Numbered from the stretch's first letter, positions 41,793-51,543 are shown. The stretch is DNA of 64,000 bases from Shewanella morhuae (GCF_900156405.1 NZ_FTNN01000003.1:124001-188000); one strand, 5' to 3'. Notes: generated by a model not told the origin, from the letters alone. Translations and numbers: made by a program.

Positions 41793-43802
41793 TTAAAAAC
41801 TATACGTCATACCTAACCAATAACGACGACCATCTTCGATATAGCCGTATTCTTCTTGGGTAATATCTTTATCGAAGGCGTTATAAATACCCGCGCTAAA
41901 TTTAACACTATCATTCAATTGATAATTTGCCCCCAAATCCAGTAGCGTATAAGAAGGCGCAATTAAACTGCTCGATGACGGCCCTGTCGTCGGCTGGCTC
42001 TCTTCGCCACGGTAATTCACCCTCAGCCAAGTGCTGACATTATCAATGGGCTCATAGTTCACTGACGCTTGAATCAAATGCTTAGGCAATTGATTTAATG
42101 GACTGCCTTTATAAGCACCCGTCTTTTGCTCCGAATCCGTATAAGTGTAATTACCCGTTAAGCTCAAGTTTGAGCGAATACGGTAGTCAACACTCAACTC
42201 AATCCCTTGAGTTACAGCATCGTCAATATTCACGTACGTTGTCGGGTCGGAACCAAACTGATTAGGGCCATCGGTACATTGGGTTGCAGGGCACGCCACG
42301 CGGGTAATTTTATCTTTAAATTCGTTATAGAACACCCCTGCACTGGCAGTAATGCTCTCGGTAAGATCCGAATATAAGCCAAGCTCATAGTTAATGGACG
42401 TTTCAGGCTGTAAATCCGGATTACCATACATGTTACCGCCACGACTCACTTGCCCCCAATCGCGCACGGTCTGGCGTAAGCTCGGTGCTTTAAAGCCCGT
42501 CGATACCCCACCTTTTAAAGTGGTGCTGTCGGTTAATCCCCACACGCCGCAAACTCGCGGGCTAACATGGTTACCAAAGTTTTCATCATCATCAAAACGC
42601 AGTCCCATGGTCAGCGTAAAATTATCGACGATACGCCATTCATCTTCAGAAAATACTGACCATTGGTTACGGCTAATATCAGTTAACTCACTGATCTTAT
42701 TACCTGTCTTATCCGTTAAATCCTGATGATTAAATGCCGCACCAAAGGTCGCGGTATGGCTTTGGCCTAATGTGGTGATCAGGCTAGATTGAGCATCTGT
42801 ATTGGTAATCTTCATCTCACGGGTTTTATTATCAAAAACCTCATGCTTAATATAGGTATCAGAGGTACCAAAGTCCCAGCGCCCTGTGTGTGAAAGCGAA
42901 AACGTACTATTGTCGTATTCGGTGGTCGAGGAAGCGGGACAACCGTTACGTCCGCAGGTTTCACCAGGCGCTAAAGGGGCGACCGTTTTACCTAAGCTAC
43001 TATCAATCTCTTGATTAGATACGCCCATTTCAAACATGATATCGTGGTTTTCGTTAGGAGTAAGTGCAAATCTTGCTGTCAGATTCGTCGCATCACGACC
43101 ACGATAACCACCATAGATTTGATCTTCTTCACGTTGGGTATATTGACCGTAGAGCTGTATCCCCAACAGATCTTTAATCACACCACCGTTAACAAAAAAA
43201 TTACTCTGGTATACGTTGCCCGATGTGGATTTTTCCTGCAAGGTCGTATCTAGTCGTAATTCCCCCTGCCATTCATTGGGTACCTTGCGAGTAATAATAT
43301 TAATTACACCGCCAATCGCATCCGAACCATAAAGTGATGACATTGGTCCACGAACAACTTCAATTCTATCAATAGCCGCCAATGGCGGCGTCCAAGCGCC
43401 TTCAACACCTGGACCATCACTATTTGTGCGCGTCTCGCGTGAGGACTGGCGTTTACCATCAACGAGAATAAGCGTGTATTCGCTACCCATTCCTCGCAGG
43501 CTAATATCCTGCCGGTCAGCGCCGCCGGTGATAACCACGCCAGGGACTTCTAACATGGCATCGGTTAAGTCGCGGTAGAAACGGTTATCTAAATCCTCAC
43601 GGGTGATCACGCTGATAGAGGCTGGTGCATCGCGAATTTGCTGTTCAAAACCCGAGGCTGTCACCACGATTCTTTCCATCATCTTTTCTTTATCTGGTGC
43701 GGTATCGGCAAGGGCACTTGTTACTGGTACTGCGGGCAACAAACATAAAGCAGTGATCACTTGAGCGAGGTATTTCTTACGACTTAACAACATAACCGAC
43801 AA
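41793..43802 (-). CDS. irgA: TonB-dependent siderophore receptor, IrgA-like
   Basis: A 669-residue outer-membrane receptor. A signal peptide (cleavage near ALADTAP) precedes the TonB box MERIVVTAS (~residues 41-50), the plug domain (GVVITGGADRQDISLRGMGSEYTLILVDGKR) and a 22-strand barrel ending in the C-terminal aromatic GMTYSF. The plug closely resembles Vibrio IrgA and the enterobactin receptor branch, so a catecholate siderophore is the likely ligand. GGAGAT lies before the ATG on the minus strand. A Fur-like box lies in the divergent region shared with a LysR-type gene, the same layout as irgA-irgB in Vibrio cholerae. Confidence 0.93.
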   Translation of the reverse strand: MSVMLLSRKKYLAQVITALCLLPAVPVTSALADTAPDKEKMMERIVVTASGFEQQIRDAPASISVITREDLDNRFYRDLTDAMLEVPGVVITGGADRQDISLRGMGSEYTLILVDGKRQSSRETRTNSDGPGVEGAWTPPLAAIDRIEVVRGPMSSLYGSDAIGGVINIITRKVPNEWQGELRLDTTLQEKSTSGNVYQSNFFVNGGVIKDLLGIQLYGQYTQREEDQIYGGYRGRDATNLTARFALTPNENHDIMFEMGVSNQEIDSSLGKTVAPLAPGETCGRNGCPASSTTEYDNSTFSLSHTGRWDFGTSDTYIKHEVFDNKTREMKITNTDAQSSLITTLGQSHTATFGAAFNHQDLTDKTGNKISELTDISRNQWSVFSEDEWRIVDNFTLTMGLRFDDDENFGNHVSPRVCGVWGLTDSTTLKGGVSTGFKAPSLRQTVRDWGQVSRGGNMYGNPDLQPETSINYELGLYSDLTESITASAGVFYNEFKDKITRVACPATQCTDGPNQFGSDPTTYVNIDDAVTQGIELSVDYRIRSNLSLTGNYTYTDSEQKTGAYKGSPLNQLPKHLIQASVNYEPIDNVSTWLRVNYRGEESQPTTGPSSSSLIAPSYTLLDLGANYQLNDSVKFSAGIYNAFDKDITQEEYGYIEDGRRYWLGMTYSF

Positions 43803-43829
43803 ATCTCCATTAAGTTAATATCTTTTAAA

Positions 43830-43844
43830 TGAGAATGGTTTTCA
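43830..43844. promoter_or_regulatory. Fur box between irgA and its LysR-type regulator
   Basis: TGAGAATGGTTTTCA matches 11 of 14 informative positions of the 7-1-7 Fur consensus. It lies 28 bases from the irgA start codon and 76 from the divergent LysR gene. Confidence 0.7.
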
Positions 43845-43919
43845 ATACGACAATGTATCCCTATGTTACAATCAGCTCAAGTTAGACTTTAGGTATTCAC
43901 TTGTAAGAGCGACTTAACA

Positions 43920-44861
43920 ATGAATAAAAACATGATCAGAGGGATGATCGTTTTTACGACTATCGTAGAAAGAGGTTCAATGAGCGCCGCAGCGCAGCAG
44001 TTAAATCTTAGCTCGTCAGCGGTGAGCCAGCAGGTGACTAAACTTGAAATGGACATGGGGATCAGCTTGCTGCACCGAAATACTCGTAACCTCACGCTTA
44101 CTGAGGCGGGCAGTTTGTTCTATAAGAATTGTTGCAAAGTTATCGCGATAGTTGAAACCACAGAGCAGAAACTTAATAACATGAAAGGGATCCCTTCGGG
44201 TGAATTGAAAATTGCCGCGCCCATAGGATTTGGCGGCGGCCTGTTGAGCGAGCCCTTTAAGTATCTGTTAGCAGCCCATCCACAAATTAGTTTGAATTTA
44301 CTGCTACAGGATGGTCCGATAGATATAGTCAACGACGGCATTGATTTGGCGATTTGCATCGGCCCTTTATCTGATTCCAACTTAATTGCCCGCCATTTGG
44401 CTGATTGGCGTATGTTGCTGTGTGTCTCACCCGATTACTTACCCATGCATAAAAATATTCACCATCCAACTGAATTAGCAGCCTTTAATCGAGTTAACCA
44501 TACTTATACCAGAGTAAATCATGCCTGCACTAAGAGCGAAATATTAACCCATGATCACAGCCAAGCGCGCTTTGAGCTTGCAAGCTCACGAATTGCGGTT
44601 AACAACATGCAGGCGTTAATTCAGTTCACTCTTGACGGCCTAGGGTTTGCCGCCCTGCCAGAGCCTGAAATTTACAAATACCTGAAAAGCGGCCAGCTTG
44701 TGACTCTATTACCAGAATGGTCACTCAGTACCTATAAAGTTTACAGCGTGACATCGGCGCGGGATAAGCAGCCCGCAAAAGTGAAAGAAGCTTTAAACAC
44801 CCTCAGCCAATATTTTGGTCAGAGTGGTTTTTGCCAACCCGTGAAACGCGGCGCCGCTTAA
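43920..44861 (+). CDS. irgB: LysR family regulator, IrgB-like
   Basis: A 313-residue LysR-type regulator divergent from irgA. N-terminal HTH (residues ~5-65, SMSAAAQQLNLSSSAVSQQVTKLE) and a C-terminal co-inducer-binding domain of the type that starts GELKIAAPIGFG. By analogy with Vibrio cholerae IrgB, it probably activates irgA when iron is low and the siderophore is present. No strong Shine-Dalgarno is visible before the ATG. The name rests on position and family rather than on specific residues. Confidence 0.85.
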   Translation: MNKNMIRGMIVFTTIVERGSMSAAAQQLNLSSSAVSQQVTKLEMDMGISLLHRNTRNLTLTEAGSLFYKNCCKVIAIVETTEQKLNNMKGIPSGELKIAAPIGFGGGLLSEPFKYLLAAHPQISLNLLLQDGPIDIVNDGIDLAICIGPLSDSNLIARHLADWRMLLCVSPDYLPMHKNIHHPTELAAFNRVNHTYTRVNHACTKSEILTHDHSQARFELASSRIAVNNMQALIQFTLDGLGFAALPEPEIYKYLKSGQLVTLLPEWSLSTYKVYSVTSARDKQPAKVKEALNTLSQYFGQSGFCQPVKRGAA

Positions 44862-45042
44862 AATTTAATACCATAAACGCTGAGTTAATTTTTTAGTAAA
44901 AACATAAAGGAAATATTTAGGCGCGAACTTCGTGCTTACTCTAGTTAACCTAAACTCGGAATTGTGGCTGTGGTAACTGATTAACTTTATGGCCTTATCC
45001 ACAAAATTAATGCTTCAGAGGTCATTTTTTCGTTATCAAAAC

Positions 45043-45080
45043 AACGTTGCGACTAATGGCGAGCGAGTAGTCGCAACGTT
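45043..45080. repeat. Perfect 13 bp inverted repeat in the irgB-LysR gap
   Basis: AACGTTGCGACTA and TAGTCGCAACGTT pair perfectly around a 12 base loop, between two convergent genes. Only short T runs follow on either strand, so terminator function is uncertain. The 295 base gap holds nothing else recognised. Confidence 0.65.
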
Positions 45081-45156
45081 AATGCAAATAAAGAGGGAAT
45101 AATCTGTAGAGTCGCAAGGCTTATCGAGTTCGAGTTAGTTAACACACTAACTATGC

Positions 45157-46092
45157 CTAAACGATAAGTGACTGCTGAACTCGGCTAATGATCAACTCTC
45201 GCAGCCATTTATGGCTCAGATCGTGTTCAAAATGTTTATGCCACATCAGCAAGTAAGCGCCGGGGATCAAGTGAATAGGCGAAGGTAAATATTGCAGATC
45301 AAAGGATTTCATCAAGACTAAGGCGTAACGGGAAGGCGCGCAGAGAATTAAATCGCTTTGTTCACATAAGGAGAGCGCACTCTGAAAATCGGTCATATTC
45401 ACTGCAATATCGCGCTTACGCCCTTCAAGCTGCAACACATCATCCAGCAGCCAATGCTCTAGGCCACCAAAAGCCACTTGTAACTGACGATAACTCAAAA
45501 AAGTTTCTAAATTCCACTCTTGCTTTAACGCAGGATGATCGCGGCGCATTAAACATACTGAGTAATCTTGTACTAATTCGACATAAGAGAGATCGTCTGA
45601 CATATCATTCACATGCATGGGCGAACGCTCATCCCATTCACGGCAACCAATCGCCAAATCAATATCACAACGCAGTAATCTGTCCATAGTATCAAGGCGC
45701 CACGTTTGGCAATTAATACTCACATTCGGTGCTTGTACCAGCAACTCAGGCATAAAATAAGGCAGAGTGAGCGAGTAAGTCGTTTCGACTAAATGCATTC
45801 TAAATTGGCGCTGACTTAAGGCGGGTTCAAAACTATCTGGCCGCGTAAATTGGGCTAATTGTTGTAAACATTGGCGTAACTCAGGCGCAAGGGATAACGC
45901 CTTAGGTGTGGGTTTAAGACCATAGGCGGCTCGCTCAAACAACGGATCATCAAATACTTCCCTAAGACGAGTCAGCTGTTTACTCACCGCCGATTGGCTT
46001 AAATGCAAACGAGCTGCCGCAGCGGTAACACTGCGCTCTTCTAGTAGAATTTCAAGCACGGGCAGTAAATTCAGATCTAGTCGTTTTAACAT
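45157..46092 (-). CDS. LysR family transcriptional regulator
   Basis: A 311-residue LysR-type regulator with an N-terminal HTH (RLDLNLLPVLEILLEERSVTAAAARLHLSQSAVSKQLTRLRE) and a PBP-like effector domain. The FDDPLFERAAYGLKPTPKAL segment is of the NahR/TrpI-like branch. The protein is a paralogue of the regulator at 58335 in this window. It lies 27 bases downstream of an EamA transporter gene on the same strand and may be co-transcribed with it or regulate it. The effector is unknown. Confidence 0.92.
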   Translation of the reverse strand: MLKRLDLNLLPVLEILLEERSVTAAAARLHLSQSAVSKQLTRLREVFDDPLFERAAYGLKPTPKALSLAPELRQCLQQLAQFTRPDSFEPALSQRQFRMHLVETTYSLTLPYFMPELLVQAPNVSINCQTWRLDTMDRLLRCDIDLAIGCREWDERSPMHVNDMSDDLSYVELVQDYSVCLMRRDHPALKQEWNLETFLSYRQLQVAFGGLEHWLLDDVLQLEGRKRDIAVNMTDFQSALSLCEQSDLILCAPSRYALVLMKSFDLQYLPSPIHLIPGAYLLMWHKHFEHDLSHKWLRELIISRVQQSLIV

Positions 46093-46119
46093 CTACTTCT
46101 CATTTATCTCAACATATTA

Positions 46120-46977
46120 CTACGGACGATTTTTTTTAAATGGGTAGATGCTGAACTTCGGCGGCAACTTCATCAACACCAGCGACAATAAAATTACGCC
46201 AATCCCCGCCCATTGGCGAAAATCAAAGGTTTCACCGACGATTAATACCCCCAATAGTACCGCGACTACAGGGTTAACTAATGCCACCATACCCATAATG
46301 TCTGGCCCTAAATGTCGCATCGACCACAACCAAGCCCAGTAGGCTAGCGCTGTATTGGCTATCACTAACCAGATAAGTGAAGGCACCACGTGCATCGCTG
46401 GTAATTGTGGCGCACCAGACATAAACCACGCCAGCGGAATTAACATCAATCCCCCCAAGAATAACTGCCACGCGGTCAGCACTAAGTAGTCACCCACATC
46501 CCATCGTTGCATCCAGCGGGATGACAAAGCCACTAGGGTTGTCGCCCCCAACATGCAGAGCACGCCGATAGGATCAAGATCCGCTGAAGGGTTGAGCAGT
46601 AACATTACCCCACCAAGTCCCATTAACCCCAATAGTAACCACTTCATTCCCGGACGTTTTTTGTCAATAACCCAAGCTAAGATGATGAAAATTAACGGCA
46701 GAGTGGCACCTAATGTGCCCGCCACTGCGCCAGGTAAACGATAAGCCCCAATAAACAACAAAGCAAAGAAGGCACCGATATTACAAAAAGAAAGTAAAGA
46801 TAACTTTGACCATGCCAGAGTCGGCAAACGAGGGCGCAGCATCAGCAGCAAAATCCCTGCGGGTAAAGCGCGCCATACGGCTACCCAGTAAGGCGACATA
46901 TCTTGTAAATACAAATTAACTAACGCATAAGTCGTACCCCAAAATACCGGGGCGAGTAAGGCTATGACAAAAGGCAT
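46120..46977 (-). CDS. EamA/DMT family permease
   Basis: A 285-residue inner-membrane transporter with ten predicted helices in two EamA repeats. The N-terminal repeat starts MPFVIALLAPVFWGTTYALVN, with the conserved APVFWGTTYA/WRALPAG pattern, and the second repeat is visible around WLVIANTALAYWAWLWSMRHLGP. It probably exports amino acids or metabolites. The ATG at 46977 was chosen because the first EamA helix begins there; the frame continues upstream to 47079 with residues unlike the family, although no strong Shine-Dalgarno precedes either. The neighbouring LysR gene may regulate it. Confidence 0.88.
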   Translation of the reverse strand: MPFVIALLAPVFWGTTYALVNLYLQDMSPYWVAVWRALPAGILLLMLRPRLPTLAWSKLSLLSFCNIGAFFALLFIGAYRLPGAVAGTLGATLPLIFIILAWVIDKKRPGMKWLLLGLMGLGGVMLLLNPSADLDPIGVLCMLGATTLVALSSRWMQRWDVGDYLVLTAWQLFLGGLMLIPLAWFMSGAPQLPAMHVVPSLIWLVIANTALAYWAWLWSMRHLGPDIMGMVALVNPVVAVLLGVLIVGETFDFRQWAGIGVILLSLVLMKLPPKFSIYPFKKNRP

Positions 46978-47136
46978 AATGAGTCTTTGAGAAGTATCTT
47001 GATGTAGAGATATGTTATCTTGAGGCGAATAAACTAGCAAGCATTGTCTGAATCCTAACAACATAAGCATGACAAACACTGCGTTTGGGCGCAGTTTACC
47101 GTATAATCAGCCGTCATTTTCTACAGGCGGGCAAGC

Positions 47137-47601
47137 ATGTTCCATATCGCACTCTATGAGCCAGAAATCGCACCTAATACAGGCAATATTATTCGTTTAT
47201 GCGCTAACAATGGCTGCCAACTGCATTTAATTGAACCTTTAGGTTTTGATTTAGAAGAAAAAAAATTACGTCGAGCCGGCTTAGATTATGCTGATTTAAC
47301 TAACGTCACTCGGCATAAAAACTTTGATGCCTTTCTCGAGGCTATGGCGGGCAAGCGCATTATGGCCTGTACCACTAAGGGAAGTCGCCCACATTCAGAA
47401 CTTCGTTTTGCAAAAGATGATGTACTGCTATTTGGCCCAGAAACCCGCGGTTTACCGATGGCCATTATCGAGTCGATTCCTACCGAACAAAGATTACGTA
47501 TCCCTATGGCCGCCACGAGTCGTAGTTTAAACCTCTCTAATGCGGTGGCGATTATCAGCTATGAAGCTTGGCGTCAGCTAGATTTTACAGGCGCACTGTA
47601 A
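47137..47601 (+). CDS. trmL: tRNA (cytidine/uridine-34 2'-O-)-methyltransferase TrmL
   Basis: A 154-residue SPOUT-class methyltransferase that 2'-O-methylates the wobble base of tRNA-Leu(CAA/UAA) using SAM. Hallmarks: [27 protein letters not shown] at the start, [17 protein letters not shown] with the trefoil-knot SAM site, and [24 protein letters not shown] at the end, where the conserved Ser-Leu-Asn-Leu-Ser residues bind substrate. AGGCGGGCAAGC precedes the ATG. A single-gene unit. Confidence 0.96.
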   Translation: MFHIALYEPEIAPNTGNIIRLCANNGCQLHLIEPLGFDLEEKKLRRAGLDYADLTNVTRHKNFDAFLEAMAGKRIMACTTKGSRPHSELRFAKDDVLLFGPETRGLPMAIIESIPTEQRLRIPMAATSRSLNLSNAVAIISYEAWRQLDFTGAL

Positions 47602-47645
47602 GCAAACTTCAGTTAAATACCATTAAGGGTAAGCTGAATTAACGA

Positions 47646-48227
47646 TTAAGGAGATGGCGCGACAGGCGTCATCTCTATGCCGCGAAATAGCTGATAGCGG
47701 TCAATATCATCATCTAAATACTGAATATTTTGCGTCCACAGCCATGCGCCAGCAGGCGTTTTGGTATCAAAGAGTAGTTGGATCAATGCGGGTCGTGTGC
47801 TGACAATCCCTTCTCCTAGCAGTGAATAATCGCCATTTTGACGATATAAGCTAAACACTTGCTGTTTATCTTCTGCTACACCGTCGTAGTAGGTCAGCAG
47901 CACTTGTGAACCTTGTTCCCGAAACCACCAAGTTTCGCTAAAAGGCGCCCTCGTGCCGATACTCACAGATAAGATTAACTGCCGCTGATCTTGGGAGCAA
48001 AAACCATTGACGGTGACTTTTTTAGGAATTTCCCCAACTTTGGCAGAATCACCCGCCCACTGTCCGACAAATTGAGGGCAAAACTCCTTAAAACTGACCT
48101 TAGCCGCTAAAGCCGAAGTCGGCAGTTGGGCAAAAAGAGTTAGTGCTACGCCTAAGTAGATGTTGAGTCTTGTATGACTTATTTTTAAATGCCGCCTTTG
48201 TGGACCATCTTTTTGCTTAAACCGCAT
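47646..48227 (-). CDS. Exported protein of unknown function, 193 residues
   Basis: Not recognised. A basic N-terminus and a hydrophobic stretch (residues ~22-41, LNIYLGVALTLFAQLPTSALA) end in an AxA cleavage site, so the protein is probably periplasmic. The mature part has several Trp/Phe-rich segments (FVGQWAGDS, ETWWFREQG, AGAWLWTQNIQYL), suggesting a lipocalin-like or beta-sandwich fold; the GQWAG motif is typical of small ligand-binding barrels. No catalytic residues can be assigned. It is convergent with trmL. Confidence 0.75.
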   Translation of the reverse strand: MRFKQKDGPQRRHLKISHTRLNIYLGVALTLFAQLPTSALAAKVSFKEFCPQFVGQWAGDSAKVGEIPKKVTVNGFCSQDQRQLILSVSIGTRAPFSETWWFREQGSQVLLTYYDGVAEDKQQVFSLYRQNGDYSLLGEGIVSTRPALIQLLFDTKTPAGAWLWTQNIQYLDDDIDRYQLFRGIEMTPVAPSP

Positions 48228-48276
48228 TTCCCCACCTAAACGCCTATGGTTAATATCCTTACTATGGGCAAAAAGT

Positions 48277-48301
48277 AAAAGGTCTGCAATGCAGACCTTT
48301 T
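48277..48301. terminator. Terminator after the M16 peptidase operon
   Basis: AAAAGGTCTGC and GCAGACCTTTT form a perfect 11 bp stem around a three-base loop; on the minus strand it is followed by TTTTACTTTTT. It lies about 50 bases after the M16 lipoprotein gene. Confidence 0.85.
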
Positions 48302-48350
48302 AAATTGATAACTAAGGCAAAGACTTAAGTTTTGCGCACACAGCTTTAGT

Positions 48351-49844
48351 TTACTGACCAAACCCTGTGGCATTAATATCCACTGTGTGCACTGTGCCGT
48401 ATTTAGCGGCGATGGGTGCTATTTTAGCGGCATTGCCAATCAACACAAATTGTAGATTTTTTTGCGGAAAGTAAGCCTTAACTAACCTTTGGGTTTCTTC
48501 TAAGGTAAAGCCATCGACCTTAGCCTGAAACTCATTGATAAACTTATCATCAAAACCATACAGATACATGCCTGACAAGAGTCCCGCCAGCTGGCCTGAT
48601 GTTTCAAACTTAGGTGGGAACTGGCCTTTCACATAAGCTTTAGCTGAATCTAAGGTGGCTTGATCAACGCCTTTCTCCCACAAACGAGCATAGGTTTTTA
48701 AAGCTAAATCCATTGCTTCTTGGGTGGTTTCCGTCTTAGTGAAAGTGCTAATGGTAAACACACCTGCATCGGTATACGGCGTAAAACCTGAGCGCGCACC
48801 ATAAGTTAACCCGGCATTCACCCGCAGCTCATCGTTAAGCCAAGAGGTAAAACGGCCACCTAAAATAGTGTTCACTACGGTTAAACCCACATAGTCTGGG
48901 TTGTCACGGCTAATACCTAAACCGCCGATCACGAACGTGGTTTCGATTGCATCGGGTTTATCCACCAGCAAAACTTTAGCTGTAGTCAACTGAGGTAAGC
49001 CTTGGTTTAAGTCAGGCTGCACTAGCTTTTCACTGCCCTGCCACTGACCAAAGGTTTGCGTCAGCTTGGCCTTCATGGCGGCAATATCAAAGTCCCCCAC
49101 CACAGTAATCGCAGTATTGGCTGGTTGGTAGTAACTCTTATGGAAAGCACGCAGTTGCGACACTGTTACTTGTTCAAGCGATTCACTATTACCCGAAGCC
49201 GCATTCCCATAAGGATGGGCGCCGAACACTAGCTTATCGAAGTAACGCCCAATCACCGCACGCGGGCTTTCTTTATCTTGCTGCAAACCCGCAATGGCGC
49301 GCTGCTTGAGTTTATCAAACTCGGCGACATCAAAGTCTGGCGTTAACATCGCCACACTAAATAAACTCAGCATGACATCAGTATCTTTCGCCATAAAATC
49401 GGCGCTAAGATAACTGCCTTCTTTATCCGCTTCAGCAACTAAACTTGCACCGAGAAAATCTATTTGTTGCTCGATATCTGCCTTAGATTTACCCGCCGCA
49501 CCTAACAGTAAGCCTTCCGCCGTCATTTGCGCTACGCCTGCGGTAGTGTCATTGACAGCACCCGCACGCACCACGGCATTTAAAGTAATTAATGGCACTT
49601 CGCGCTGCGGCATTAAATACACGGTTAAGCCATTATCCAGTACGAACTTGTCATAACTTGGCATCACAAAGCTGCCAGTATCAACACGTTTTGGCGCCGA
49701 TGTCGTAGCACAACCTGCTAAAGCCAAACTTGTGCCTAGGGCTAATGCGGCCATTAACTTAGAGGGTTTCCTAGGTGATGCCATCTTAAGTAATTTCATT
49801 GCTGTCGATTTCGCTGCCATCGATTTCACTACTGTAGATTTCAT
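48351..49844 (-). CDS. M16 family protein, lipoprotein with degenerate zinc site
   Basis: A 497-residue member of the M16 (pitrilysin/insulinase) family. A lipoprotein signal ends LALAGCATT, so it is likely anchored in the envelope. The M16 zinc motif HxxEH is degenerate here: the corresponding segment is AGVAQMTAEGLLLGAAGKS, which lacks both His residues. It is therefore probably the non-catalytic partner of the adjacent active M16 protein, as in M16B heterodimers. The start overlaps the upstream gene's stop by four bases (ATGA), indicating coupling. The first 40 residues are an extra basic stretch coded by 15 base near-repeats. Confidence 0.9.
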   Translation of the reverse strand: MKSTVVKSMAAKSTAMKLLKMASPRKPSKLMAALALGTSLALAGCATTSAPKRVDTGSFVMPSYDKFVLDNGLTVYLMPQREVPLITLNAVVRAGAVNDTTAGVAQMTAEGLLLGAAGKSKADIEQQIDFLGASLVAEADKEGSYLSADFMAKDTDVMLSLFSVAMLTPDFDVAEFDKLKQRAIAGLQQDKESPRAVIGRYFDKLVFGAHPYGNAASGNSESLEQVTVSQLRAFHKSYYQPANTAITVVGDFDIAAMKAKLTQTFGQWQGSEKLVQPDLNQGLPQLTTAKVLLVDKPDAIETTFVIGGLGISRDNPDYVGLTVVNTILGGRFTSWLNDELRVNAGLTYGARSGFTPYTDAGVFTISTFTKTETTQEAMDLALKTYARLWEKGVDQATLDSAKAYVKGQFPPKFETSGQLAGLLSGMYLYGFDDKFINEFQAKVDGFTLEETQRLVKAYFPQKNLQFVLIGNAAKIAPIAAKYGTVHTVDINATGFGQ

Positions 49845-51172
49845 TGAGAAGACTCCTCGGTTGCCGCCAGCACAGCTACAGTGCGATTCGATTTACGTAA
49901 ATAGGTTTGGGCAACACGTTGAATATCCGCGCTTGTCACCTGATTATAGGCTTCTGGCGCATTAAATAACTTATCGTAATTGCCAAAATACATCTCATAG
50001 GTGCCTATAGTATTGGCCTTACCATTAATGGTTTCCATCGAACGATAAAAATCCATCAACTTGATATTTTTAACTTTATCCAGTTCTTGCTGAGTAACAC
50101 CATTCGTCGCAATCGCATCAATTTGTTCAATCAGCGCGCGTTCCAATGTCGAAGCTTTCACCTCAGGCGTGGCAACGCCCATCACATAGAAGAGGTTAGG
50201 ATCGACCGACATCGGCATGTAGGTTTGCGCTTCTAAGGCCACTTGTTTATCAACCAGTGATTGATAAAAACGCGAGCTATTCCCTTGACTTAAAATAGAG
50301 CTTAATAAATCCAACGCATAAAAATCTGCGTGAGTCGCCGCCGGAATATGGTAAGCCAACATGACATTAGGTGTGCTCACCGACGCCTTTTGCACAAAAG
50401 TACGACGCTCACCCTTTTGCTCAGGTTCAACGGTGCGAATCGCTTTAGGCGGAGTTTGTGCAGGAATAGGCGCAAAGTACTTGTCGGCCAAAGCTTTAAC
50501 TTGGGCAAGCTTTACATCACCCGCAATCACCACCACAGCATTGTTCGGCGCGTAATAGGTTTTGTGGTACTGCACGAGATCTTCCAGCGTCCAAGCGGCG
50601 ATATCCGACTCATGGCCGATCACCGACCAAGAATAAGGATGAGCTAAAAATGCCACGCCTTTGATTTCGCCTTCAAGGGCATTCCAGTTAGAGTTTTCTA
50701 AACCAGTGGAACGCTCAGACTGCACTACGCCACGCTCACTATCGACCATAGTTTGGTTGATATCTAAGTTAGCGATACGGTCGGCTTCAAGATCGAACAT
50801 AGTTTCGAGCGCATTAGCGGGGAACCAATCGGTATAAACCGTCATGTCTTCAGTGGTATACGCATTGTTCGCGCCACCTGCGGCTTCCATAGTACGGTCG
50901 AACATTTTCGGGCCATACTTTTTTGAACCGTTAAACATCATGTGCTCGAAAAAATGTGAAATACCGGTAATGCCGGGCACTTCGTTACGTGAACCGACTT
51001 TCCAAAACAAATACATGTTGGCATTGGGAATTGAGGCATCTTCTAGCACCATGATTTTCATGCCGTTATCTAGCGTGAAACTCTTAATGTCTTCTGCCGT
51101 GGTGGCCTGTGCTTGGCTTAAGGGATTCAAAAGTCCCATTGCCAATACAAGAGCCGATAGCGTGCGCTTCAT
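49841..51172 (-). CDS. M16 family zinc metallopeptidase, catalytic subunit
   Basis: A 443-residue exported M16 peptidase. A signal peptide (residues 1-23, cleavage near SQAQA) precedes the M16 catalytic domain with an intact inverted zinc motif HFFEH (His73, Glu76, His77) and a downstream Glu in FDLEADRI (about residue 129) that completes zinc binding. The second M16 domain covers ~180-420. It probably degrades peptides in the periplasm as a heterodimer with the lipoprotein encoded by the overlapping gene at 48351. GGAGCGAACAAG precedes the ATG. Two gene operon. Confidence 0.94.
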   Translation of the reverse strand: MKRTLSALVLAMGLLNPLSQAQATTAEDIKSFTLDNGMKIMVLEDASIPNANMYLFWKVGSRNEVPGITGISHFFEHMMFNGSKKYGPKMFDRTMEAAGGANNAYTTEDMTVYTDWFPANALETMFDLEADRIANLDINQTMVDSERGVVQSERSTGLENSNWNALEGEIKGVAFLAHPYSWSVIGHESDIAAWTLEDLVQYHKTYYAPNNAVVVIAGDVKLAQVKALADKYFAPIPAQTPPKAIRTVEPEQKGERRTFVQKASVSTPNVMLAYHIPAATHADFYALDLLSSILSQGNSSRFYQSLVDKQVALEAQTYMPMSVDPNLFYVMGVATPEVKASTLERALIEQIDAIATNGVTQQELDKVKNIKLMDFYRSMETINGKANTIGTYEMYFGNYDKLFNAPEAYNQVTSADIQRVAQTYLRKSNRTVAVLAATEESSQ

Positions 51173-51543
51173 CTTGTTCGCTCCTTGCTGTAAATATCCA
51201 CATATGAAAGCAAATCATTTAACAAATCAAGTACAAATAGCTCAGCTCAAGCTGATTTTTTGTAAGCTAAAGCTTTCGTAAGCTCAAGCTAGTGAGGTCT
51301 TTATCTTTCACCTAGAGTTTGAAGGCAGCATTAACAAAAATGGGTGTAATCGATAGCATCTATTTTGGGTGCAGCCTAAAAAATGACACAGAAAAAAGGA
51401 CACAGAAAAATGAACATTGTCATTAGGCTGTTATAAAACAACAATAGTTATAATGATAGCTTTAAAAATCTAACCACTTGTTTTTATAAAATAAAAATAT
51501 ACACTGCCCGCATCTTAATCATTGAACGACATGAAATAAAATA
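51173..51543. other. Divergent intergenic region with a short tandem repeat
   Basis: About 370 bases between the M16 operon and the HEXXH lipoprotein gene. It holds two copies of GACACAGAAAAA at 51385-51396 and 51399-51410 (14 base period) and several AAGCT repeats near 51240-51290. No operator or RNA gene is recognised. Confidence 0.5.
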
